Assembly (NCBI RefSeq): GCF_017052585.1
Contig: NZ_JAFFHZ010000001.1
Span: forward strand, 2,770,501-2,834,500
Direction of reading: 5' to 3'
DNA: 64,000 nt
Source of the DNA: Paenibacillus apiarius
GTDB lineage: Bacteria; Bacillota; Bacilli; Paenibacillales; Paenibacillaceae
This document shows, one piece after another, positions 34,736 to 43,027 of this stretch. The notes beneath the pieces were generated by a model. It was not told where the DNA came from and did no database searches. It saw only the letters and a program-made list of their open reading frames with translations. Positions within the stretch are counted from its first letter, which is position 1; the number at the start of each line of letters is the position of its first letter. The position numbers were made by a program, and so were the translations under genes.

Positions 34736-35635
34736 CTACTCTTTGGGCGGCACAAGCAGCTGCAGTCTTCCCGGCGCGATAACGGCCTGCAGCGGCGTCA
34801 TGCCCGAACGTTCTCCGTCTCCGTAAGTGATCCTGGGGATGGACGATTCGATATGCACCTCTTGACCACGCAACATGGTGACGTATGGCAATTCCACATG
34901 CTTTCCAGTTAGCACGGTCGGGAAAAGACGCAGCAGTGTCCGGCGGTTGCATCCATGTACGATGCAAATGTCCAGCTCCCCGTCATCCGGCATTGCCTGG
35001 GGGCATATCCGGATTCCTCCTCCATAGGAGGGAACGTTGGCTATCGCCGTTAACCATACGTCTTTGTAACGGCGCTCTATCCCATTGACGCGCACGTTCG
35101 CGTCGGCAGGCTTGAATCTGGAGAGCGTCTCTGCTGCTCCGATTAAATAAGCGGCAGAGCCTAAGCCCAGCCGGTTGCACCAGCGCTTGTAGCAGCTGCG
35201 ATTGACCGTCTCTGCGACGTCAGCGTCGAAGCCTGTAGCGAGCGCGGTCAACGTCCATTCTCCGTTCAGTTGGATAAGGTCGACGATCCTGCGCCGGCCG
35301 TGCAATATTATATTTAATGCGCTTAACGGTTCAGTGGGCAGATGGAAGCCGCGCGCCGTATCATTGCCCGAACCAGCAGGAATAACGCCGAGTGCAACTT
35401 CTGTGCCGGTTAAGAGGGGCAATAGACGATGTATGGTTCCATCTCCGCCAATGACGATGACTGAAGTTCGAGGGTGGCGATCGATGTGCATTCGAACACG
35501 CATTTCAGCTTCTTCCGAGGTCGCAGTGACACAAGCGGTATAGGAGGTGCCGAACCGTTGGAGACGGGCTTCGATTTCACGCCAAACCCGTAGTCCCTTT
35601 CCGTGTCCCGCATTGCGATTTACTACAAACAACAT
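34736..35635 (-). CDS. Diacylglycerol kinase-like lipid kinase (DagK/YegS family)
   Basis: This is a 299-residue soluble, membrane-associated kinase. Signature motifs are NRNAGHGKG (6-14), the ATP-binding VIGGDGTIHRLL, and GVIPAGSGNDTARG, followed by a beta-sandwich domain with GGGIRICPQAMPDDGELD. The family phosphorylates diacylglycerol, sphingosine-like or other lipids with ATP, returning them to phospholipid synthesis. ATG 35635 is used; the TTG one codon earlier is equally open. The ribosome site (GGGAGAG) is weakly placed. Confidence 0.92.
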   Translation of the reverse strand: MLFVVNRNAGHGKGLRVWREIEARLQRFGTSYTACVTATSEEAEMRVRMHIDRHPRTSVIVIGGDGTIHRLLPLLTGTEVALGVIPAGSGNDTARGFHLPTEPLSALNIILHGRRRIVDLIQLNGEWTLTALATGFDADVAETVNRSCYKRWCNRLGLGSAAYLIGAAETLSRFKPADANVRVNGIERRYKDVWLTAIANVPSYGGGIRICPQAMPDDGELDICIVHGCNRRTLLRLFPTVLTGKHVELPYVTMLRGQEVHIESSIPRITYGDGERSGMTPLQAVIAPGRLQLLVPPKE

Positions 35636-35893
35636 CAAAATTCCATCTCTCCCATGTTAGCCGAATCATAGACGTTTCATACGGACATATTTAAATGAAT
35701 CTCGTTGTTTATGCTGATTTGTCGCTCTTTCATAATAACAAAATGAATAGAGTTTGCGTGAACTATTTGTAAGGAAGTTATTTTCATATAGCAGGGAAAA
35801 AATGTGTATTCGTCGAATGGATGAAAGAGAAGAAACATTTTCCAATTTCAAACATATACGTTGGTGAATAGTTCAGGGGAGGGGAACATAGAC

Positions 35894-36670
35894 ATGTCCA
35901 TGTTCAACCGTTTCTTAACGAGCATCGGCATTGGCGCGGCCAAGGTCGATACGATGCTTGAACGGGGGCGTTATGCTCCGGGGGAAGAGGTGCGCGGCGT
36001 AGTCAAGATACGCGGCGGCCAAAGCGCCCAGCAGGTAGAGGGCATACGCTTGCTGCTCATGACGCAATATGCCCGTGAGGCAGATCGTGTCCGGCAGCAT
36101 ATTCATTGCGAGTTGCAGCGGTACGGCATCAGCGAGGCATTCACCATTGACGCCAATGAGACGCGGGACGTTCCGTTTTCCATCCGGCTGCCGCCGCAGA
36201 CCCCATTAAGCATTGACAATACGACAGTATGGCTCAAGACGGAGCTGGATATAACGAGCGCATTGGATCCAACGGACAATGACCGGATTGAACTTATTCC
36301 GAGCGTGGAGCAAAGCATCGTCATCGATGGGGTCAACCGCCTTGGGTTCCGCTTGCGGAAAGCGGAATGCGAATATGCCCCGCGCCTTGGGGGCAAATAT
36401 CCCTTTGTTCAGGAATTTGAATTTGTGCCTACGGGTTATTTTCGCGGAGACTTGGATGAGCTTGAATTGGTCTTCCTTGGAACGGAACAATATTTGGGGC
36501 TGCTTATTCAGATAGACCGTTCGGCGAGGAGCGCCGGGGGATGGTTGAATGAAGCGGCGGCCACGGATGAATGCTTCACTACATTCCGATTGACGAATAC
36601 GGAGTGGCGGATGCTGGGGGCGGAAGGATTCGCCGGAGAATTGGCCGAACGTATCCGGCAGATGATTTAA
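35894..36670 (+). CDS. spo0M: Sporulation control protein Spo0M
   Basis: This is a 258-residue cytoplasmic arrestin-like protein. It opens with MSMFNRFLTSIGIGAAKVDT and contains YAPGEEVRGVVKIRGGQ, the N-terminal arrestin strand set, and RLGFRLRKAECEY before the second lobe. Spo0M acts on early sporulation and envelope processes in Bacillus, by an unclear mechanism. ATG 35894 follows AGGGGAGGGGA; the frame begins 11 codons upstream without support. It appears monocistronic with a terminator after it. Confidence 0.92.
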   Translation: MSMFNRFLTSIGIGAAKVDTMLERGRYAPGEEVRGVVKIRGGQSAQQVEGIRLLLMTQYAREADRVRQHIHCELQRYGISEAFTIDANETRDVPFSIRLPPQTPLSIDNTTVWLKTELDITSALDPTDNDRIELIPSVEQSIVIDGVNRLGFRLRKAECEYAPRLGGKYPFVQEFEFVPTGYFRGDLDELELVFLGTEQYLGLLIQIDRSARSAGGWLNEAAATDECFTTFRLTNTEWRMLGAEGFAGELAERIRQMI

Positions 36671-36713
36671 CAGCGGAACGCGGGCAATTGAATGCAGTAT
36701 GCGTAACATGACA

Positions 36714-36734
36714 AAAGGGGGCACCGCCCCCTTT
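36714..36734. terminator. Short bidirectional terminator
   Basis: AAAGGGGGC-ACC-GCCCCCTTT is a perfect nine-base stem with a 3-nt loop between convergent spo0M and the small leftward gene. Confidence 0.75.
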
Positions 36735-36746
36735 CGGCAACAATGA

Positions 36747-37028
36747 TTACTTGTCTCCGCGATCCTGATGTTTGCGCGGATGTAATTGCTTCGGAGGCTC
36801 TTCCTTGTCCTCCGCTTTCGGAACGAGCCGCGGGTCAGTCCGACCGTCATGGTGGTTGTCGAAAATGAATTGTTTCAGTTCCCATTCCGTCGCTCCAAGC
36901 TGCGGGTCGGAAGGATAGGTCTGGCCGCGATGCAGCACCTCTTCGCGTCCCCATTCGTTGGCGTATATGCCATCTACCTCCACGCGATCGCGTGATATTG
37001 GATGCATCTTGTGGTTTTCTTTCGACAT
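36747..37028 (-). CDS. Small hydrophilic protein of unknown function
   Basis: This 93-residue protein is rich in His, Asp, Glu and Lys, with no membrane segment. The core VDGIYANEWGREEVLHRG and LGATEWELKQF look conserved, but I could not assign a family. ATG 37028 follows AAAGGAGCAAC. The charged, low-hydrophobic C terminus (from about residue 65) is probably disordered. It ends in the terminator shared with spo0M. Confidence 0.65.
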   Translation of the reverse strand: MSKENHKMHPISRDRVEVDGIYANEWGREEVLHRGQTYPSDPQLGATEWELKQFIFDNHHDGRTDPRLVPKAEDKEEPPKQLHPRKHQDRGDK

Positions 37029-37165
37029 GCGGGTAAGTTGCTCCTTTCGTCCTCTCGATTCAAGCCGGTGAGCAGTTGCCCCAATGTAGGCTATACACCC
37101 ATAAGTTGCCCCGTTGCCGGGAAAATATCCTTCACGTCATCAACGGTTAGCGCCGTTAAAGGGGC

Positions 37166-37771
37166 CTACAGATGATAGCGCGATTCGAGCTTCTTACCCC
37201 CAAACCATAACAAGACAAGCGCCAGAACAGCAACGGCAATCCGCCAAGGCTGGTGAATGAAGCCCTGCCAATCGTGGCCGATAAAGGCCATCAGGAAAAT
37301 AACGACCGCCTTGCCTGACATGACCGCAATCACGAAGGTCCGAAACGGAACGGTACTAATGCCGGCCGCAATATTGATAAGCGAGGAAGGCGTAAACGGA
37401 AAGCAATACAAAATAAAGAGAGGCGTAAATCCCTTTTCCTCCATCCAATGAAAAAAACGCTGAGACGAAGGCATGCGTTTCTGAATATACATCCCGAATC
37501 GTCCCCCGAACTTGCGCGCGAGCCAAAAAACGATGCACGAACCGGCGCACACGCCGATCCATGAATACAAGAAACCGAGCCACAGTCCGTATGCGGCGGC
37601 ATTGGCCATCACAAATACGATGAGCGGAAGAAAGGGCAGGAATGCCTCTACTAACGGAAGCAAAATGCCCGGCAAAGGTCCCAAGTTCGAATACTGCTCA
37701 AGCAAGCTTTCGACTTGCTTCATATCCAGATGCTTGAGCATGGAAATCATATCATGCAGCCACTGCCACAA
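37166..37771 (-). CDS. TVP38/TMEM64 family (DedA-like) membrane protein
   Basis: This is a 201-residue integral membrane protein of the SNARE-associated / TVP38 group. Features are the re-entrant regions LPGILLPLVEAFLPFLPLIV and FTPLFILYCFPFTPSSLINI, the FWLARKFGGRFG segment and a C-terminal membrane helix. DedA-superfamily proteins are linked to lipid transport across membranes and proton motive force maintenance; a specific role here is unknown. The TTG start at 37771 is supported by GAGGTGA seven bases ahead. Confidence 0.9.
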   Translation of the reverse strand: MWQWLHDMISMLKHLDMKQVESLLEQYSNLGPLPGILLPLVEAFLPFLPLIVFVMANAAAYGLWLGFLYSWIGVCAGSCIVFWLARKFGGRFGMYIQKRMPSSQRFFHWMEEKGFTPLFILYCFPFTPSSLINIAAGISTVPFRTFVIAVMSGKAVVIFLMAFIGHDWQGFIHQPWRIAVAVLALVLLWFGGKKLESRYHL

Positions 37772-37853
37772 TATAAATCACCTCATTAAAACGGGTTGCG
37801 TCGAATCTTACAAAGGCATTACGTTCATGGATGCGAATAGATGCAAAAAGCTG

Positions 37854-39032
37854 CTACCGCTCTGCGAACCAGCGCGACGGGAACAGCGTATAGACCAGCG
37901 CGATGACGGCAAAGAGACCTGCGCTAATCCATACGACGGTCGCTGCCGAGAAAGCGCTGGCGAGCACGCCGCCAATTACCGGGCCGATGAGCACACCGAT
38001 GCCTTCCACGGTAGAGAGCAAGCTCCAGCCAAGCCCTTTTTGCCCGGGCGGAACGTAGAGCGCGAGCAGCGCATTCCACGCCGGCAGCACGGCGGAATAC
38101 GATAGGCCGAGCACGATGGCCAACCCATAGGCCACAAGCTTGGATGGCTGCAGCGACAATGATGCAAGAGTGAGTCCGAATATGGCAAAGCCCGTGATGA
38201 GGAACGGTTTGCGTCCGACTTTGTCGGACCATTTGCCCATCGGGACAAGCCCTAGCACCGTGCAGCCGCCTCCAAGCAAAAGCAATATGGAATACTGGCT
38301 GCTCGATAGCGAGAGAGTATCCGCAGCGAAGGTTGGCAGTATCGGGACCAGCATGCTCGCGCCTAACGTCTGTAATATCATGCCTGGCAGAAGCGGCTTC
38401 ATCGCTTTCAGCTTGACACGCAGCGCTTCCCATTGCTCCTTGAATGGAACGGTGTTGACGTTCGAATCGGTCTGTTTCCCGCCGGGGACGAAGAAGCTGA
38501 GCAGCCAAGCGATGGCGGCAAGGCTGACGATAAGCCAAAATGACAGACCGGGACGGTGATCAATGACCAGATTGAGCACAACCGGACCGGAGCCCATCCC
38601 AACCAGCCAAATCATATAGAGAAAACCCATCTGGGCGGCCCGCTGCTCTTCTTTCACTTTGGTCAAGCAAACGATCCACACCGGAGATATGCCGACTCCA
38701 TACAACGCGGCGGCAGTGATAAATATCCAGTTATTCGCGCCGTAATGGAACAAAGCCACGCCGATAAGCGAAATAAGCAATCCGACATTAATGATAAGCC
38801 GGGCCGATAACCGATCAAGCAAATAGCCGATTCCGGTCTTAAGCACGGTATCTGTCAAATAATGTGCGGTGATGGCCGTTCCAATTATAGCCAAGCTTAT
38901 ATGCAGCACATCTTTTCCATAAATAGGTATAAACGACACCAATGCCGCCCCGCGTACAAACTCCACCAAAAATAAAATGACGGCCAGCAGTACGATATCC
39001 CGGCCTAAACCCAATGCGCGAATCCCTTTCAA
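37854..39032 (-). CDS. MFS transporter
   Basis: This is a major facilitator superfamily transporter with twelve hydrophobic segments. Motif A-like loops occur at LLDRLSARLIIN and GKWSDKVGRKPFLITG, and a central hydrophilic loop lies near residue 185. I chose the TTG at 39032 because GGAAAGGGG precedes it, while an in-frame ATG ten codons upstream (39062) overlaps TTATAATGG, a likely -10 region, and has no ribosome site. Substrate is unknown; the layout fits drug or metabolite efflux. It is followed by the TVP38 gene after 80 bases. Confidence 0.9.
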   Translation of the reverse strand: MKGIRALGLGRDIVLLAVILFLVEFVRGAALVSFIPIYGKDVLHISLAIIGTAITAHYLTDTVLKTGIGYLLDRLSARLIINVGLLISLIGVALFHYGANNWIFITAAALYGVGISPVWIVCLTKVKEEQRAAQMGFLYMIWLVGMGSGPVVLNLVIDHRPGLSFWLIVSLAAIAWLLSFFVPGGKQTDSNVNTVPFKEQWEALRVKLKAMKPLLPGMILQTLGASMLVPILPTFAADTLSLSSSQYSILLLLGGGCTVLGLVPMGKWSDKVGRKPFLITGFAIFGLTLASLSLQPSKLVAYGLAIVLGLSYSAVLPAWNALLALYVPPGQKGLGWSLLSTVEGIGVLIGPVIGGVLASAFSAATVVWISAGLFAVIALVYTLFPSRWFAER

Positions 39033-39172
39033 ACGCGAACGCCCCTTTCCTGCTTGTACCATTATAACGCGGGGTTACAGGTGTTTCCAGCAAACCTCCG
39101 TTACGGTCATGTTAAAAGATTGTATGGGTGCTTGACCTGCGATGTCTTCATAAATGGACCGTCTGAGCAAGC

Positions 39173-40198
39173 TTAGCTGCAGGAAGGAAGCAGCCATTCT
39201 TCGATCCAACGCTTCGGGTGCCGCCAGCGGCATACCCGCGGATTGCCCGCAAATACAACAGTCAATCCATGAGAGGGGATGACATATATAAGCTGTCCTC
39301 CATGTCCTACAGCACAGGCTGCGTCATGCGAGCCGAGCCGATGAACCCACCACTGATATCCGTAATGGCCGAATGCCGGCAGACCGGAGACGTGCGGCTG
39401 AAGCGATTCGCGAATCCACTCCACAGGTATGACGGCTGTAGAGGAAGGCGCTCCTTCATTCCGACTGTCTGCAAGACGCTTGCCATCATTGAGGATGAGC
39501 TGGCCGAAGGCGAGCATGTCTCTCCCCGTCAGATGCAGACCGATGTGGCCGGCGGCGTGTCCATCCGGCGACAAGTCCCAGCGGTATTCCGAGATTCCGA
39601 GGGGACGGAACAGATAATGCTCGGCATATTCGTCCGCGCGCATGCCGGTGCAGCGGGTAAGCAGCACGGACAGCAAGTGGGAATCGATGCTCCGATATTG
39701 GAACTTGCCATGCCGTTCGGGATGTACCGGAAGGCGCAGCGCGAAGCGAAGCCAGCTCGAGCTGTTATGGAAGCGGTGAATCCAGCGTTCCCCCAGTTTA
39801 TTGCCCGTCTGCCAATGCAGGCCTGATGTCATCGTGAGCAGGTGCTTAAACGTAAGATTGCGCCATCCTTCATTGGTTATTGAGCGAACGGGCATGTCAG
39901 CTTCCAGATAGGGGAGAATTGGCTCTTCTGGCAGCGGCATGTCGCCGCGATGCACCGCGATGCCGATTAAGGCGGACAGAAAACTTTTCGTGGCAGACCG
40001 CAGATCATTCAATCTACCCGGCTCTCCGCCATTGTAATATTGTTCCGCTGCGATATGGCCGTGACGGGCGATTAGACAGCAATAGAGGCGCGGGAACAGC
40101 TTAGGCAGCCGCTCCAATGCTTTTTGCAGGTTGACCGGATTGATATGTACCTCAACCGGCATCGCAGATGGCATACGTACAACGCTTTTCTGATTCAT
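39173..40198 (-). CDS. Class C beta-lactamase-fold serine hydrolase
   Basis: This 341-residue enzyme belongs to the beta-lactamase / esterase / PBP-related group. The nucleophile motif is SATKSFLSALIG (Ser-x-x-Lys; SATK), and the C-terminal part has the strand GHGGQLIYVIPSHGLTVVF that replaces KTG. The second motif is YRSID rather than the usual Tyr-x-Asn, so activity may be esterase or peptidase-like. There is no signal peptide, so it is probably cytoplasmic. ATG 40198 (MNQKSV) follows AGGAGTG. Confidence 0.9.
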   Translation of the reverse strand: MNQKSVVRMPSAMPVEVHINPVNLQKALERLPKLFPRLYCCLIARHGHIAAEQYYNGGEPGRLNDLRSATKSFLSALIGIAVHRGDMPLPEEPILPYLEADMPVRSITNEGWRNLTFKHLLTMTSGLHWQTGNKLGERWIHRFHNSSSWLRFALRLPVHPERHGKFQYRSIDSHLLSVLLTRCTGMRADEYAEHYLFRPLGISEYRWDLSPDGHAAGHIGLHLTGRDMLAFGQLILNDGKRLADSRNEGAPSSTAVIPVEWIRESLQPHVSGLPAFGHYGYQWWVHRLGSHDAACAVGHGGQLIYVIPSHGLTVVFAGNPRVCRWRHPKRWIEEWLLPSCS

Positions 40199-40438
40199 GC
40201 TGAGCACTCCTGTTTATAAGTTGTTATACGTTAAATGGCAATACAATGGATAGCGTGCGTTGTATATCCTTTAGGATGCCCAATGGAGAATTGGTTAAGA
40301 AGGATTGTGTGATTTTGCAGTGCAGATGAATATGATATAATAGGACTAAAAGGTTGCAAATTCCAGAATGAGAAGCGATACGTCCAATTGATTCTCCGTT
40401 GCGGAGCATGATCTACAACGCTTTGGGAGGGAATTTTC

Positions 40439-40627
40439 ATGGCAACAAAAGGTCACAACGAAGTGAAAGAAAGCTTGTTGGAGATGACGCGCATTTTCCG
40501 TCCGAAAAATCCTCGGAAATTTGTGAAGGAGTACATCCGGAAATACCGGATTATGGGAGGCTATGAAGACGAATTAACTCAGCTTGTAGAGTTGGAATTG
40601 GGGAAACTGGACACAAGTGTTTCCTAA
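40439..40627 (+). CDS. Small basic protein of unknown function
   Basis: This 62-residue protein has a good ribosome site (GGGAGGG, seven bases before ATG). It is mainly helical and charged: VKESLLEMTRIFRPKNP, then a basic KFVKEYIRKYRI and an acidic C terminus. I did not recognise a family; it has the look of a conserved small Paenibacillus protein. It stands alone, followed by a hairpin terminator. Confidence 0.65.
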   Translation: MATKGHNEVKESLLEMTRIFRPKNPRKFVKEYIRKYRIMGGYEDELTQLVELELGKLDTSVS

Positions 40628-40717
40628 GCAACAATGGCTTTGATGCGACACAAGACAGAAAATTTGGATAGAGGGCGTTACGCTTTCGTTTCGACTTGAC
40701 ATATGGGAACTGCTGAA

Positions 40718-40754
40718 CAGGGCGCACCGAAGATCTCGGTTGCGCCCTGTTTGC
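40718..40754 (+). terminator. Probable rho-independent terminator
   Basis: CAGGGCGCA-CCGA pairs with TCGG-TTGCGCCCTG with one bulged base, followed by TTT. It can end transcription of the small gene. Confidence 0.65.
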
Positions 40755-40895
40755 AATATTGATACATGTTGCAGGCTATAGACTTTGCATATGGAAATAT
40801 AATATTTTGGAAATAGAAGATATTTGGAAATGGCTTCTACTTTGAATAGGTCGGGTCATATATTAAACATTGGGAACTGTCAAGGAGGGAATGTC

Positions 40896-41678
40896 ATGGG
40901 CGAGACAAAGACCGATATGCAGCTGGAGCTGATGCAGAAGGCAGGACATTTGGCAGCGCGCTGCCACCGTGAAGTTGCTTCACGGCTCGCTCCGGGTGTA
41001 ACGACGCATGAAATCGATCGGTTTGTGGAACGATGGCTTCACAAACACGGCGCTTCGGCTGAGCAAAAAGGCTATTACGGTTATCCATATGCCACCTGCG
41101 CCTCCGTTAACAACGTGGTGTGCCATGGATTTCCAGACGCGCGCGAGCTGAATTCGGGTGATATTGTGACGATTGATTTCGTCGTTAATTATAGAGGTTG
41201 GCTTGCCGATATGGCATGGACATATCCGATTGGACACGTGCGTCCCGAAGTGAAGCGGCTCGTTCAGCATACGCTGCATGCGCTTCGTCAAGCGATTAAA
41301 TTGGTCATTCCGGGCACCTCGATCGGCGATATATCAAGTGCGATCGGACGGATCGCCCGCATGCACGATTACGGAATCGTAACAACATTGGTCGGTCATG
41401 GCATTGGTCAGGACATGCACGAGCCGCCGGAAGTGCCGAATGACGGATGGTCTGGCACGGGCCCGATGCTGGAATCAGGGATGGTCATCACGTTGGAACC
41501 CATCTTCACGCTCGGCGCTTCTGGAGAGGTCATGCTCGGACATGACGGATGGTCGGTTCTGACCTGTGACGGAACGTGGGGAGCGCACTTCGAACATACG
41601 GTCGCCGTCACGGATAGCGGCCCGCGCGTGCTGACCATGCTTCCGTTTACACCTGGCGGCAGGCACAAGAACTTATAA
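40896..41678 (+). CDS. map: Methionine aminopeptidase, type I
   Basis: This cytoplasmic metallopeptidase removes N-terminal Met from nascent proteins. The five metal ligands are visible: the two Asp in TIDFVV and LADMAWTY, His in GHGIGQDMHE, Glu in VITLEPIF and Glu in AHFEHTVAV. The substrate-pocket stretch ATCASVNNVVCHG is intact. ATG 40896 is supported by AAGGAGGG; the frame runs 24 codons further upstream without support. It is not beside the ribosomal operon, so it is probably a second Map paralogue. Confidence 0.94.
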   Translation: MGETKTDMQLELMQKAGHLAARCHREVASRLAPGVTTHEIDRFVERWLHKHGASAEQKGYYGYPYATCASVNNVVCHGFPDARELNSGDIVTIDFVVNYRGWLADMAWTYPIGHVRPEVKRLVQHTLHALRQAIKLVIPGTSIGDISSAIGRIARMHDYGIVTTLVGHGIGQDMHEPPEVPNDGWSGTGPMLESGMVITLEPIFTLGASGEVMLGHDGWSVLTCDGTWGAHFEHTVAVTDSGPRVLTMLPFTPGGRHKNL

Positions 41679-41745
41679 GCATGCATTCTCCTGACGAATT
41701 ATACCGTCTATTTAAATAGGAAATAATTCCTTGGATGAGAATGAG

Positions 41746-42525
41746 TCAACGCAACAAGTAGCGGCGAATGTGGTACATGATATCATCCTGCGCCCATTGA
41801 AGCGATTCATCCGGATATGCCTTCATAATATATGGGGTCAGCGCATTGAACAGGTCCATATTGGCGCTAATGTAGACGTGCTTGACTTCCGGAGCTCGCT
41901 CTCGAATAAGGACATCAATCGTGTGCAACAATTCATCGGCCAAATCATCGCTTCGCTTCAAGGTGCGCATTGGACTGGATGGTGTCACGAAGCGAGGGGG
42001 ATTGCTTTTAGCTTCTTCATCCATTTGCCAGCTCGTTTCAATTCGTCCCATGCCTTGCTGCTCGCGCCTATTCTTTCCCCCGCGTCCGCTCGTGCCAAGC
42101 CCGGCTCCATCCAGCGTAAGAGAGACATAAGCATTGTCGTGCAGCTGCAGCACGTAAGCGACCGCCACTCCGTCGATGTTGCCGACCGCGTTGCTTACGG
42201 GACGATTGATGAACATCGTCGAGAGGCTGTGTCCGTTTGAACCGATCATATTGTTCTGTTGTTGCCGGCTTTGGGCGCGGTATCGACGGGCATTCCCATT
42301 GGATTGGGATGACGGCTGCGTCGATTGTGCGGTTTGAGAAGACTTGATCTTGCGGTCGGCATAATTTCCCTTCGTGTTGCCGTCCGGTGATTTTGACAGC
42401 TCGGCACGGGATCCGGCGCAGGCGCCTAAGAACAACCCGGAACAAATCATGATGATGGCAAATGTGACAAAAGCGCGAACCCGGCGGTTTGGCCCAATTA
42501 ATTTATGAACAAAGTTTGAAGACAC
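41746..42525 (-). CDS. YhcN/YlaJ-type sporulation lipoprotein
   Basis: This is an exported lipoprotein with a basic N terminus, a hydrophobic segment and the lipobox LGAC. A Ser/Gln/Asn-rich linker leads to a C-terminal domain with VSNAVGNIDGVAVAYVLQL and HVYISANMDLFNALTPY, typical of the YhcN/YlaJ family found in spores. I set the start at GTG 42525 because AAGGAGGT lies seven bases before it; the ATG six codons upstream has no ribosome site. It is divergent from the caa3 oxidase operon. Confidence 0.85.
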   Translation of the reverse strand: MSSNFVHKLIGPNRRVRAFVTFAIIMICSGLFLGACAGSRAELSKSPDGNTKGNYADRKIKSSQTAQSTQPSSQSNGNARRYRAQSRQQQNNMIGSNGHSLSTMFINRPVSNAVGNIDGVAVAYVLQLHDNAYVSLTLDGAGLGTSGRGGKNRREQQGMGRIETSWQMDEEAKSNPPRFVTPSSPMRTLKRSDDLADELLHTIDVLIRERAPEVKHVYISANMDLFNALTPYIMKAYPDESLQWAQDDIMYHIRRYLLR

Positions 42526-42670
42526 GGCTTTGACCTCCTTCATGTTTCTCGATTATTTTTTGAAAAAGAGCAGGGAAGTATGCAGAATGAGATCAAAGAT
42601 ATCGGAAAACAAAGATGAAATGACAAAAAATGACTTCCTTCGACACAATGTTCAAATATGTTTTGTCACC

Positions 42671-42684
42671 TGTAATCGATTACA
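42671..42684. promoter_or_regulatory. Perfect palindrome in the divergent region before ctaC
   Basis: TGTAATCGATTACA is a 14-bp perfect palindrome. A related half site (GATTACA) recurs at 42801-42807 inside the leader. Possible operator; family not recognised. Confidence 0.4.
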
Positions 42685-42722
42685 AACATTGATTTGGCGC
42701 GGCATTTTTAGATTCTGAACAC

Positions 42723-42730
42723 TTTGTGAA
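42723..42730 (+). promoter_or_regulatory. Candidate ResD-type box before the ctaC promoter
   Basis: TTTGTGAA matches the core of the ResD binding motif recalled for Bacillus respiratory genes. It lies 15 bases upstream of the -35 element. One short match only, so tentative. Confidence 0.35.
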
Positions 42731-42744
42731 CTCAACGGGAAACA

Positions 42745-42773
42745 TTGACAAATAAAATTATGGAAATTATATT
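42745..42773 (+). promoter_or_regulatory. Sigma-A promoter of the caa3 oxidase operon
   Basis: TTGACA (42745-42750) and TATATT (42768-42773) are separated by 17 bases. The predicted transcript has an unusually long leader of about 245 bases before ctaC. Confidence 0.7.
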
Positions 42774-42846
42774 TAGGTAAGTGATTGTATTAATTGACAG
42801 GATTACAACATCCGTGCTAGAGCCGGTGACTCGCTTTGACCGGCCG

Positions 42847-42962
42847 GATCAGCATGCGCATCTGATCTTTTATCTAAGGTATTTGCATGTGGAGACGGCC
42901 AACCCGGGCTTTCCGTGAGGCAAGCAGGAGCATATGTTCACTCACCATGAACGCGCATATGC
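42847..42962 (+). promoter_or_regulatory. Structured leader of ctaC: attenuator-like hairpin and second hairpin
   Basis: GATCAGcATGCGCATcTGATC (42847-42867) folds into a bulged stem followed by TTTTAT, like an early terminator. A second hairpin pairs GCATATG (42930-42936) with CATATGC (42956-42962), helped by TTCA/TGAA inside. Neither matches a riboswitch class known to me. Confidence 0.45.
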
Positions 42963-43027
42963 CACGAGAGGTCCGCAAGGGCATGAGATGCGGTAGTCAG
43001 CGAAAATGTACAAAGTGGGGTTGATCA

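Noticed and set aside
36206-36850. 214-codon minus-strand ORF opposite spo0M
   Set aside because: Antisense of an intact Spo0M gene and crossing a bidirectional terminator.
37032-37165. Possible small gene between the leftward hypothetical gene and the TVP38 gene
   Set aside because: No frame with a ribosome site and start codon was found.
42845-42965. Known riboswitch in the ctaC leader
   Set aside because: The hairpins do not match T-box, S-box, cobalamin, TPP, FMN or glycine layouts that I know, so only an unnamed structured leader is reported.
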